Made by a program: the position numbers and the translations under genes. 15,857 nucleotides of DNA from Hirudo medicinalis (Eukaryota; Annelida; Clitellata; Hirudinida; Hirudinidae): positions 54,878 to 70,734 of the forward strand of contig MPNW01001302.1 in the NCBI GenBank assembly GCA_011800805.1. The letters are read 5' to 3'. The notes under the pieces are model-generated. The model was not told where the DNA came from and ran no database searches. It worked only from the letters and a program-made list of their open reading frames with translations. Shown in pieces: positions 1 to 8,864 of the stretch (positions are counted from its first letter, which is position 1; every line of letters begins with the position of its first letter).

Positions 1-132
1 AATTAATAACAATATAATTAACAACAATATAATTAATAACAATATAATTAACAACAATATAATTAATAACAATATAATTATTAACAATATAATTATTAAC
101 AATATAATTAACAACAATATAATTAATAACAA
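1..132. repeat. AT-rich 15-bp minisatellite, cut by the window edge
   Basis: About nine copies of a 15-bp unit run from the first base. The two main variants, AATTAATAACAATAT and AATTAACAACAATAT, alternate and so give a 30-bp higher-order period. Near 76-108 a third variant with AATTATTAAC appears twice in succession. The array ends where the sequence changes to AATTTGATGAG. It continues to the left beyond the window, so its full length is unknown. No coding content is visible. Confidence 0.95.
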
Positions 133-1078
133 TTTGATGAGATGAAATTTTGGTGGCCACTGCCTCCCACATTTTGTCCCTGGAACCCACAGGTGCGGTA
201 GAAGGACAAAATGAATGGCTATTTGAGATATAAAATTTCATGACATTGACATCGGATGCGTGTTCAGTTCCGAACAACCTTGTTTTTTATTTTTTTGAAA
301 CATTTTCGCGAATAGCATCTCAAATGTTGGCAAGTTGGTGCATAACATTTTAGTTTTGTTTCACTTGTGAATTTTAAAATTTTTAAATTTACTCTCTAGA
401 TGACTCGCTGCGTGACTTAAAATTTCTGATGACTGATATTTTTAATTCCACAATTTTAAGGCATAAATCAGTGTGTTTCATGAATTATGATTTTTAATAA
501 ACATGAAAATTTTATGTAAGATTGAACTGAGATTATTAAACACGTGATGGTGTCGTCTTAGAAGACGTGCAAACAGAATTACGCAATTTCTTTCATCTTA
601 ATTTATTCTCATATTATTTGCTTAACATCAATTTGCATATTCATCCTATTTATTAAACAGGTTAATAGCAGATGATGCCGGAACGAAGGCATTTCCTAAA
701 ATATTTCCCACGACATTTTTCACAACCGCTCTAAATCGAGAACAAATAAAAGTTCAATGAAGGCGAAACTAAATGTTATTCAATTGCACAGTTTTAAAAA
801 CAATACTTTTATTTTAAATCAACGTTTCAAATAATTTTGTAATTGAGTAATAAAAATTCTGTTGTGGAGACGTAAAAAAAGTTTCCGGGTCGACTCCATC
901 ACATCGTGTTCTTCCGCTCGGTGGTTGCGATTGTTTGCATTGGATTTGGATTTTCGTAGGAGTTGCATTTGTTTGCTTGGATGGAGTGGAATGGTAGATT
1001 GTCGTAAGTAAATATTTGCTTCGATAACCAGTTAAACATCGTTCTACATGACCGTTGCAAAAACTGAATTATAAAGCC
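133..1078 (+). promoter_or_regulatory. 5' flank and leader of the Vang gene
   Basis: This is AT-rich unique sequence with no gene I can support. A 10-bp inverted repeat has arms CATTTTGTCC at 170-179 and GGACAAAATG at 204-213, separated by 24 bases. A CACGTG E-box lies at 541-546. I cannot place a TATA box or transcription start with confidence. Two short upstream ORFs lie near the start codon: 981-1007 (8 codons) and 1048-1074 (8 codons, ending 4 bases before the main ATG). A donor-like GTAAGT at 1004-1009 could start a 5' UTR intron, but no convincing acceptor follows before the ATG. Confidence 0.5.
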
Positions 1079-2321
1079 ATGGACGTGGAGTCCGTAAAAT
1101 CGGGCAGGAGCGACAGATCGCGTCATTCTCAAAGTGCCTCTTCTAGGAACGTCATTCGACGCCCTCATTCCTCCCACCATATCCACCATCAGTCCACCAG
1201 GGCCGCTGGAAGGCTGGCCGGTGAACCGCATCTTCGCTATGGACTTGAATCAGACACCGATAGAGACGATCGCTCGTCAAGAATATCTCGTCGCCACAGA
1301 CACCACATGGTCGACAGTGGACACGAGAAAATCACCATGAGGCTCTTCGATGATCCCCTCGATGATGTGACAGTCATCACCGGTGCCACCAGTGAGTTTG
1401 CATATTCTCTGGAGGATCTACGCAAGGATCCTCAGATCATTGGAAAGAAGACTTTCTCCAGGACTCTGTGCTCCAAGTTCGTGGGGTTCTGCGGATCGAT
1501 GCTGGTTTTCCTGCTCTGCTTGGGATCGTTCGTTTCCCCGGTCGTCATGGTGATCCTGCCAAAAATCCCTGCACTGGATTGGGAAGTGGATAATTGTGAT
1601 CCAGAATGCGAGAGTGCCTTGCTGGGCATCGGATTCAAGCTGCTGATTCTCCTTGTGGCCACCTGGGCGCTCTTCTTCAGGAACGGTCGTGCCAGCCTCC
1701 CCCGCCTTGACCCCGCCAAAGCTCTGGTCATCTTCATCACCTTCCTATTGACGTTTTCCTTCTGGCTATTTTATACTGTCCGCTTTTTCCAGGCACTGAC
1801 GGTGACCTACCTGGGGGTGGTGCTGTTTGCCTCGTCTCTCGTCGACTCGCTCCTCTTCATCCACTACCTTGCTGTCATTCTGTTCGAATTGAAGCAACTC
1901 AAGAACAGATTCGCGGTGAAAATCGTCCGTTCCCCAGATGGCGCTTCGAGGACTTATGCGGTGGGACAGATGACCGTCCAGAACTTGGCCGTCTGGTGCC
2001 TCGACAAGTACTATGCGGACTTCCAATCCTACAATCCATACTTGGAAATACTGCCGAAGAAGAGTTCGGGGGCGTCCGGCACTCCCGCATTCAAGCTTTA
2101 CGACGTTGACGGACTCCAGGGCCCCGGAGGGGACGACAAGATCGGAGGGGGGCGAAGCTTCTCGGTGGCTTCCTCGTCTGCCAACGGGGGTCGAGCGGGA
2201 CACAACGACAGGTTCTACGGGGAGCAGGAATACGAACGGAGGGTCTTGAGGAGGAGGTCGAGGCTTCAAGCTTCGGCAGAGGAGGCGTTCGCACACCTGA
2301 AGAGGATACGAGCCGATTCAG
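1079..2321 (+). CDS. Vang: Van Gogh/Strabismus (VANGL) planar cell polarity protein, exon 1 (residues 1-414 and first base of 415)
   Basis: This exon encodes the N-terminal half of the PCP core membrane protein Van Gogh, which recruits Prickle and antagonises Frizzled/Dishevelled across cell junctions. The start is ATG 1079, with G at -3 and G at +4. It gives MDVES, matching the vertebrate MDTES start. Serines 5, 8, 11, 14 and 17 repeat the family's three-residue CK1 ladder. The second phosphocluster, TSEFAYS, is at 104-110. Four membrane spans lie at about 134-160, 181-200, 215-234 and 245-269, with the signature FKLLILL at 186-192. SPDGASR (285-291) holds the counterparts of Vangl2 D255 and R259, and YYADF (311-315) fits the YYxxF Golgi-export motif. 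A Gly/Ser-rich linker (about 340-374) precedes the basic ERRV helix and EEAF (401-404). The exon ends at CAG|GCGAGT, an apparent GC donor in phase 1. The family assignment is near certain; the exact 3' edge is slightly less so. Confidence 0.96.
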
Positions 2322-3667
2322 GCGAGTCGATCGATGTCAATTGTGACGCTGGTCAATCTTTTTGTGGTGCTGCTCTTCATAAATCTTTCTTTCCGGTATT
2401 TTGTGCGTACATGATCGAGAGTGTCTGCGAATGTCTTAACCACTTAGATGTTATTAATGTTGTTAGTCAATAATCGTTGATATTCAATAACTCAGACAAA
2501 GATGGATGCTTGATTGTGACATTAGCTAAAATCTTGTTGCGTTTTAAACCTTTGGTATTTGTAGTTTTTGTAATTTGTAATGTAGTTAAATGTTACACTT
2601 GATCATCTTGATGAGACGATCACACTCGTTATCATATCTCATTATCATATCTCGTTATCATATCTCATTATCATATCTCGTTATCATATCTCGTTACATC
2701 TCGACAACAGCATCGGCCGTCGTGTCGAAGTGATCAACGTCACCGATTTCTAAATGCAATCCTAATGTAATGTGGTTAAGCGACTCTAATGACTCAACTC
2801 GTTTTGAAGTTGGTAATTAGAATCTCTAAATATTGAATTATTAAGTATTTAATTGATTTAAAACTTAATTATTTATTTGGCACATTTAGTTCAACGCAAC
2901 AGTGACATTGCATGTTAATGTCAAGACATAAACACCACCAATCAAGGAATGCTTGGTTTTGTTTATAATTGATTCCATTAAATTGTGGCTTTAAAGTAAT
3001 TGGATGCACTCGACTGGCACTAATCCATCACTCCAACCTGAATGGAAATGTGATGGAGAAGTTTGAATGTGTCTGGATGAGACTGAATGTGATTTGTTTA
3101 AAATGCTACCCTCTTAAGCTGCTCAAATGTGATGTATTGACTGTTTTAATGCATCCATCTCATCAGACTTTGGCACCACAAGTGCTTGGTGTCCTAAATG
3201 TGCTAAGATTGTTTTGCTTTCTGTCCACTTTTGATTTTTATAGAATGCCTTGTTGCCTGCTGCTCTTGTTTATCAAATATATTTTGCATGCGATGGGAAT
3301 GATTATAACCGTTCTTGTTCAATTTATCGTGTGAGTATTCTGAAGATTAGAATGCTTCATTGTCGTAAAAAGGAGGCGATACATCATCGTTGCTGTTTTG
3401 ACGTTGTATTTTTCTTGTTTGTATGTTATTGTTGCTAATGGGTTGCATATGTTTTAATAAACAACTTGCAACGATGACAAGTCGCCACTTAAATTCTACT
3501 GCTAATGCTGACGCCGCTTCTACAAAAAGTGAGAACCCCATCTGGCAAAACTGAGCCTCGTGAACGTTGCAATATTATTCTTTAATGTTTTTTATGTTAA
3601 AATACATTAAATAATTATCATTAATTGTCTTTGACGAGCGATGTAATTGTAAAGCATGTCGTTCCAG
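2322..3667 (+). other. Vang intron 1, GC-AG type, phase 1
   Basis: The intron runs from GCGAGT to GTTCCAG. Splicing here joins S414-G415-A416 in frame. It leaves 15 residues between the KR of exon 1 and REAAQAIF of exon 2, the same number as in vertebrate VANGL2. The only other phase-compatible donor nearby, GTCAAT at 2352, is weak and would add ten residues. Read-through meets a TAA at 2471-2473. The intron holds a 13-bp tandem repeat at 2625-2702, an open but unrecognised stretch at 2969-3334 with several AATGTG repeats, and an AATAAA at 3456-3461. The acceptor's pyrimidine tract is short. Confidence 0.8.
2625..2702. repeat. 13-bp tandem repeat in intron 1
   Basis: Five full units of CTC(G/A)TTATCATAT start at 2625, 2638, 2651, 2664 and 2677, and a decayed sixth follows. 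The variable fourth base runs G, A, G, A, G, so the real period over most of the array is a 26-bp dimer. Every unit contains TTATCA, the reverse of a GATA core. Confidence 0.95.
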
Positions 3668-3867
3668 GCGCGTCCGTCGGTCCGATGCTGTCGGCCCGGG
3701 AGGCGGCGCAGGCCATCTTCCCGACCCTGGTGCGACCGCTCCAGAAGTACCTCCGCATCACCAGGCAGCAACCCAAGTACTCCATGGAGAACGTCCTCAA
3801 ACACCTGGCCACTTGCATCTCCTACGAGATGAGCTCCAAAGCCTTCCTGGAAAGGTACCTTCACCAG
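3668..3867 (+). CDS. Vang: Van Gogh/Strabismus exon 2 (end of residue 415 to 481)
   Basis: This exon encodes part of the cytoplasmic C-terminal domain that binds Prickle and Dishevelled. After the split glycine 415 it reads into REAAQAIF (425-432), LQKYLR (439-444), TRQQP (446-450), M454-EN and KAFLERYL (472-479). These blocks line up with the vertebrate REAAQAIF, MQKYLR, TKQQP and KAFLERYL segments. The 5' boundary follows TTCCAG in phase 1. The 3' boundary is the strong donor CAG|GTGAGT in phase 0, after Q481. Base composition is GC-rich against its AT-rich introns, with many C or G third positions. The exon edges are set by frame, splice consensus and family alignment together. Confidence 0.96.
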
Positions 3868-6011
3868 GTGAGTTGGAACGACGAGTGTGAAGTGGATGGT
3901 GTTCGTGCTGGAGTAGGAGGTTACATGTCGATTAATAATTAATAATTGTGGAATTATTATTGACTGTAAGTTGGTGTGGATGTGGGAAGTACTTGCTGGA
4001 ATGAGTAGTAACTTGGAAATAACTTTGGTTCTAAGTCTTGTTTTGTGGAAATTTTCAATCTCGACAAAATGGAGAATGTAATTTCGTAAGAAAAGAAAAA
4101 AACAAGAAGTCGAAGGCAAAAGTAATACGAGTTAAAATAGAAATCGATTTTCTTCGGATTCCGCAGAAAAGGAGTCGGATTCAAAATAAATGAACTAAAA
4201 ACAGCAGGAACTGGGATTGAATTTCTGATCGAAAAATAGTTCTCATGTGATAAGAGGAAGGAAGTCCTGGCGAAAGTTAAAACCCCTTAGGAGTTAATAA
4301 CTGGCATAATTAGGTCGATAATTTTGATAAGTCGTTCGATTGAATTATGCAAGGTCGTGTGACAATCGAAACGAACTCGTTAACTTAATCGAGTGGAAAC
4401 GAACGAGCCGTTGAAATGCGTGACGTGACGTTATCCGAAACCTCCCCCCTCCCCGTAAATCCAAAACCACGGACCTCCCAACAGAACGATCCGTTAATCA
4501 AAAAGCATTACGAATCAGTCAAGTTCCAAGGAGCTCTCTTCATCTGTTACTTCGTTATTAATTAAGAAGTTTTCCTTTCAAATCCACAGCGGAGTCGAGG
4601 GTCTCGGCAACGGTTTCGAACGAAATGTTTTTTGCCTCGGCAACTTCGAATTCCGGCTTCTTCCGTTTGGCTCTCCTTTCGTCCTATTTCCAATTTGAAT
4701 TTTCAACACTCTTTCCAGAGGGAACAATAATCCTTAGAAATTAATGAAAAAGAAGAAGTTATTTATTTGATAACAAAATTACTGAAATTAATATTTACAC
4801 CTCAACAATGGCTTGAGAATGATATTTATAAAAATAATATTCGTGTTGTAATTATTTAAGTAAAACAAACAAGAAATGATGGCTGATGAATTATAATTCG
4901 CATAATTATAATTAATAATAATAGTAAATATAATTATAATAATAATAATTATTCGACCGGCGATGACGGATGCCGTCGAGCGACTGGAAATCTTTTAAAT
5001 TTCCATTTCAATCCGGCACCTAATGGAATCGAGCCTAATGAACGAGAGAAAGACAATGAAAAATGGTTGCAAAAAATGACAAAACTTTGCTTTGAATGCA
5101 TCGCTTCTCTGGTAACCAATGACGCGTTTGTGAGAATTAAAATTATGATCATAAAATTATTAGGACTGCAGAATGATTGATTTTTTTTTTTAAATCTCGA
5201 TTAATCACGTGATCAATTTTTTAATCTCAGATTAGCGTGCAATTATTCAAGGCAGTCTTATTTTTCAAATAACGTCCTAATATATTTCATTTTTATCAAA
5301 AAATCAATTTTTTCCATGAAACGATGCTCACAATTGTAGCTTAGAAATGGTTTTCAGTGGTCTCTTAATTCACGTTTAGCCAGTTGCTGAGGCAAACAAG
5401 TTTGTGAAGTTTAGGAGGAGAAGCACGTTTCAGGTCATATTAACACGTCTGGAAAGGGAAAATAACCGATCGCACGATGGGCACGCTCGTGCCTGGAGAA
5501 ACCGATATTTGAACGGGCGGCTTGGCAACGATCTCGATTTCAAACGACGTGATGTTTGAAATGAATTCTTGGATTGCTTGTTGCGCTCGACATTTTCGAG
5601 CTCTCGAGACAAACTCGAAACGTCTTCTGGCGTTTTCGTCGTCGTCCGCTCGTGTTTTTCCGAAGAGGCGACGCGTCCGTGCACGATGCGAACGAATGTC
5701 TCGCGAATAAATTAATTAATTTTCGGTAACTCCGCAATCGTTTTCGATAATTTATTTCGAACACTTGTCGCTCGTGACGTTTCGAGTCGCGAATGAAGAG
5801 TCCCTCGGTTCGACTTCATTAAGGATCACGTCGTTTTTCATGGTTCATTACGTGGCGTACGTTATGAATTGTGTAATTTCAACCGAGTTTTTGAAGTCGA
5901 AGGTCTTAAGGACGACAACAACATTGCACTTGTCGATACTTTTATTAGTACAAACCATTGTTTTGTCAATTTATCAGCACTAACTCGTTGTTTCTTTATT
6001 TCCTTCCTCAG
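3868..6011 (+). other. Vang intron 2, GT-AG, phase 0
   Basis: The intron begins with GTGAGT and ends in a long pyrimidine tract before TTCCTCAG. Most of it is AT-rich. AT repeats lie near 4895-4950 and a T run near 5181-5190. CpG-richer islands appear at about 4570-4700, 4960-5110 and 5450-5830. The last is dense in TCG and CGA words and has short open frames on both strands, but I recognise no protein in it. No nested gene can be supported. A CACGTG palindrome occurs at 5206-5211. Confidence 0.9.
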
Positions 6012-6335
6012 GGCGAAGTCGTCTGGTCGGAGGGCGGCTGGTCGAAGCTGAAGTTGACCTCCCTCAAAGGTCAGATCGGGGTCACGAGCGACACGCTGGG
6101 CGGCGACTCCGAGGGTAAAAAGAAAGAGCCCCACTCCTGGGTGCTGACCTGCCAGGGCCTCCTGAACAGGGCCGTCGACGAGAAGTGCACCGTCAAACTG
6201 ACCAGGAGCGGCCCCGGGGGAGAATCCCTTCTCGTCACCCTCGACAGGCTGCCTTTCTTCGACGTCGTCGAACAGCCGATGGACGTCCGGTCGGAGAGGT
6301 TCCTGCTGAACATGAATGCCGAGCTGTCCGTCTGA
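6012..6335 (+). CDS. Vang: Van Gogh/Strabismus exon 3, C-terminus (residues 482-588)
   Basis: This is the final coding exon, starting in phase 0 at GEVVW and ending in TGA at 6333-6335. SWVL (523-526) aligns with the vertebrate QWTL. LPFF (561-564) and RFLLNMN (577-583) align with VPFF and KFVMRLQ near the C-terminus. Between W491 and S523 there is an extra stretch of about 30 residues, Gly/Ser-rich and then KKKEP, compared with VANGL1/2; no good intron boundaries explain it. The protein ends ELSV. Vertebrate VANGL ends ETSV, a class I PDZ ligand, so position -2 is Leu here. The position aligned with looptail S464 of mouse Vangl2 is Cys528. The total length of 588 residues is longer than vertebrate VANGL2 (521). 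Confidence 0.95.
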   Translation, partial: GEVVWSEGGWSKLKLTSLKGQIGVTSDTLGGDSEGKKKEPHSWVLTCQGLLNRAVDEKCTVKLTRSGPGGESLLVTLDRLPFFDVVEQPMDVRSERFLLNMNAELSV

Positions 6336-6835
6336 GGGGTCGGCGACTTTCGACCCGGCCTCGAAAATCAAAGGCCTCGATTGCTTTGTTTTGTTTTTAT
6401 TGTTTAACGGTCGACAGCTTTGTATCGATGATTTGTCCAGTCGTCGGAGATCATTTCCGACGGTCGATTGGGTGCTCTTGCTTTCATAGCTTTGTATTTG
6501 TGGTTTGTATGGAGTGATCGTTGTTGCATTTGTTGTTTTGACTTGAGTATCTCATTTTGTATTTCTCTCATCGTCGTCGTTGGCGATGATAAAACGCCGT
6601 TCGCATCTCGGCTTTTTCGGTCGCCGGCGACGGTTCGGTCGGAAATCTCCTCCCGACTCATCTCTACGTCGTGGCTCGTTTATCGAGTCGTCATTTTGTC
6701 GTCTCGGTCGTCATTAGATGTTCGTACAAATTTTGTCGTGCGACTCCTCATTCACCTTTCGTGGATGTTTTTTGTTGAACTTTTGCAATGAGAACTGCTT
6801 TTTTTTTTACTAAAAAATAAACAAAAACCATAATT
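6336..6835 (+). other. Vang 3' UTR with candidate polyadenylation signal
   Basis: Non-coding sequence follows the stop codon. It is rich in T and in TCG/GTCG words. A perfect 12-bp palindrome, GTCGCCGGCGAC, lies at 6620-6631. The first good poly(A) signal is AATAAA at 6816-6821, after a T run at 6800-6808. The open frame seen across much of it (6468-6791) lacks an early ATG and resembles no protein I know, so I treat it as untranslated. The cleavage site is inferred, not seen. Confidence 0.6.
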
Positions 6836-8281
6836 TGAGCATCGAACAATTTTATCGATTAAACGACAACTTATCGAGAATTATTCGCGAATCAATGTCG
6901 AGAGATTAAGTTTTTTAAACTCGTGTCGTGTTGTCACGTGTTCGGGGGGGGGGGGCCGTTTGCAGTGACGATGTTTGCGTGCCCGACCCGATGGCATTGA
7001 ACCGACCGACCTTGCGTGACTTCCCTGCTGTTCGTGATCTAGTTGGTTATGTATTCATCGGACATTGCACCCCTAAAAGAGTTTTGCATTATTACACCCC
7101 AATGGGGTGGGGTGGGGAAGCTAAATGTTGCCATGACTGATGATGCAATCTTGGTTTGCATCTTTGGCTAAAGAGTGAATGATGATGATGTTGGTTATGA
7201 TGATGGTCGCCTGAGTTACAAGCATTGGTGTGGCACAGGCATTGTGAGTCTTGTTTTGAAAAGGTTTCTGTTTCTCTTCTAGAACTCTCAAACATTTGGT
7301 TGATGTTGCCATGATGTACCGTCATCATCATCATCATCAATTGACATCATTATGATATGGTAACTATCATCATCATCATCGCCATTATTGCCTTCGAATT
7401 TCATCCTGTCTTCCTGAGCTCAATCAAATAAGTCGTACTGTAAGTATTTTCACACCTTGATCATGATGGCCGTGTCCTTGTATCGGTTTTTAGAATTGCA
7501 CCAGGAAGTCTACTGAGTGATCGCTGAACCCGCAAGTACTACTAGGGCTTTATTATTATTTTTTTTTTTGCACCGATTATTGGGAATTCCTGATCGGACG
7601 CATTCGGCTTCGCTTTCACAATGCGCTTCAGTCCAGACAGGCTTTGACGTCGATCGGTTGATTTTAGTCGAAGTGATTGCAATTATGATTGAGTCGTTTG
7701 CGTAATCGTTTGACGGTCAATGAGGATGACAGAGCTACGAGATTTTAATGAGGGCAGTGAATTTCCAGCAATTGAATTTCAACTTGTTTATTCAGTGCTT
7801 GCTTGGAGAGATTGCCTATTATTGGCTATTATTATTTTTATTATTATTATTGCTCATTATTAGTTATTATATTGCTTATTATTATTATTACTTATTGTTA
7901 TTATTGCTTAGAGTTTCGTTATTGTTATTTTATGTTTCAGATTAATTTCAGTTTCAACCGAAAACGTGCCTTTGACTTCCCAAGTGCTCCTCTGGCAGTC
8001 GTTAAACCTTACTCTATTTTAATATCTTTGCAATTGAATTGGAATATTAAACATAAATTAATTTTGAAATAAATAAAAATCCGAGGAACCTGTGAGCGGT
8101 TTCTGATTCGAGAAATAATTGGGCTAAACTGGCTAAATCTTGATAAAAAAAAACCATTTACTAACTGGCCCGAAAAGAAGACTCGCTTTTGAGTCAAAAT
8201 CGTAAGAATATCTACGCAAGACAATGGCAACAGATGGAAATAAATGGGCCACGACGATCTGCATGTAATTTTTACGGCGAT

Positions 8282-8490
8282 CTACACGTTGTAACTCTCA
8301 AACAAACGTCTGAATGCGTCGTAAATTTGATGTTGGTCTGTCAGAAAATCTCTGAAATAGTCCAGAGCGGCCTTGTCGTTCTTATTCAGTGGCTCAGCTG
8401 AACTTTGGCTCGAACATTTCGAAGACGAGAGTGAATGAACGTTGATTTTGAATCTCGACGCAGGACTGATTCTCCGGTGGTCGATGTCCG
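8282..8490 (-). CDS. possible terminal exon of an unrecognised minus-strand gene
   Basis: Read on the minus strand, TTTCTTAG is followed by a phase 1 open frame of 68 residues ending in TAG at 8284-8282. The C-terminal part (positions about 31-68) reads AEPLNKNDKAALDYF and onward to FESYNV. It has an amphipathic, acid/aromatic composition, and about half its third positions are G or C in an AT-rich setting. I recognise no family. The + strand is also open across the same bases, so this could be chance. The nearest upstream candidate (8644-8864, minus) ends in phase 0 and so does not join it. Confidence 0.25.
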
Positions 8491-8643
8491 CTAAGAAACT
8501 CGAGCCAATTTAAGTGTTGACAATTCATCGGTTTATGGTACTAACAAAGCTGAAGAATAAGAAACTAATATCGAGGACTGTAGCGAGAGGATAGTGATAA
8601 AGGAAGAGCAGAAGAATACTATTTTTATTTTCTATTCTCTTAC

Positions 8644-8864
8644 AACGTGTCCTGCACGCCGGCATCGAAACTTCTCCGTCTTTGACTTTGTGTGTCTCGG
8701 ACGAAAACAGTTCACGTTTTGCACGGATTTTTCCAGCAACTCCGGCCAGAAATCACGAAGAAGATGTTGATCAAAGAGGATTTCAACGTGTTTTGCAGGA
8801 TTTAAAAAACTCTTCATTTCGATTTTGCCTGCGAATCTGAGTAAATTTCGGCGAGAATATTTGA
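8644..8864 (-). CDS. possible internal exon, minus strand, unrecognised
   Basis: On the minus strand a good acceptor, CTACTTTTCAG, is followed by 221 bases that stay open in one frame (phase 1 in). They end at a plausible donor, GTT|GTAAGAG, in phase 0. The 73 codons include EILFDQHLLRDFWPELLE, which looks like an amphipathic helix, and then a basic tail. I recognise no family. The phase does not match the 8282-8490 candidate, and there is no independent support, so confidence is low. Confidence 0.2.

Noticed and set aside
885..905. B-box-like GGGTCGACTCC as a possible tRNA or SINE promoter
   Set aside because: No matching A box, acceptor stem or T-stem pairing could be found around it.
1055..1078. 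Start of Vang at TTG 1055, giving 8 extra residues
   Set aside because: The upstream frame is open, but TTG is not a normal eukaryotic start. ATG 1079 has a strong context and matches the conserved MDxES N-terminus.
1766..2296. 176-codon open frame on the minus strand across Vang exon 1
   Set aside because: It is antisense to a GC-rich conserved exon, has low-complexity Arg/Pro/Val content and resembles no protein; it is a shadow of the codon bias of Vang.
2969..3334. 121-codon open frame in intron 1
   Set aside because: It starts without ATG, is hydrophobic at the end, shows no family resemblance, and its middle is built on AATGTG-like repeats. It lies between two well-supported Vang exons.
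5430..5710. Open frames on both strands in intron 2
   Set aside because: Arg/Ser-rich translations come from TCG/CGA word bias in a CpG-dense stretch. Overlapping opposite-strand frames and no recognisable motif argue against a gene.
6468..6791. 107-codon frame downstream of the Vang stop
   Set aside because: It lies in the likely 3' UTR, lacks an early ATG and gives a Ser/Leu/Val/Cys-rich sequence with no recognisable domain.
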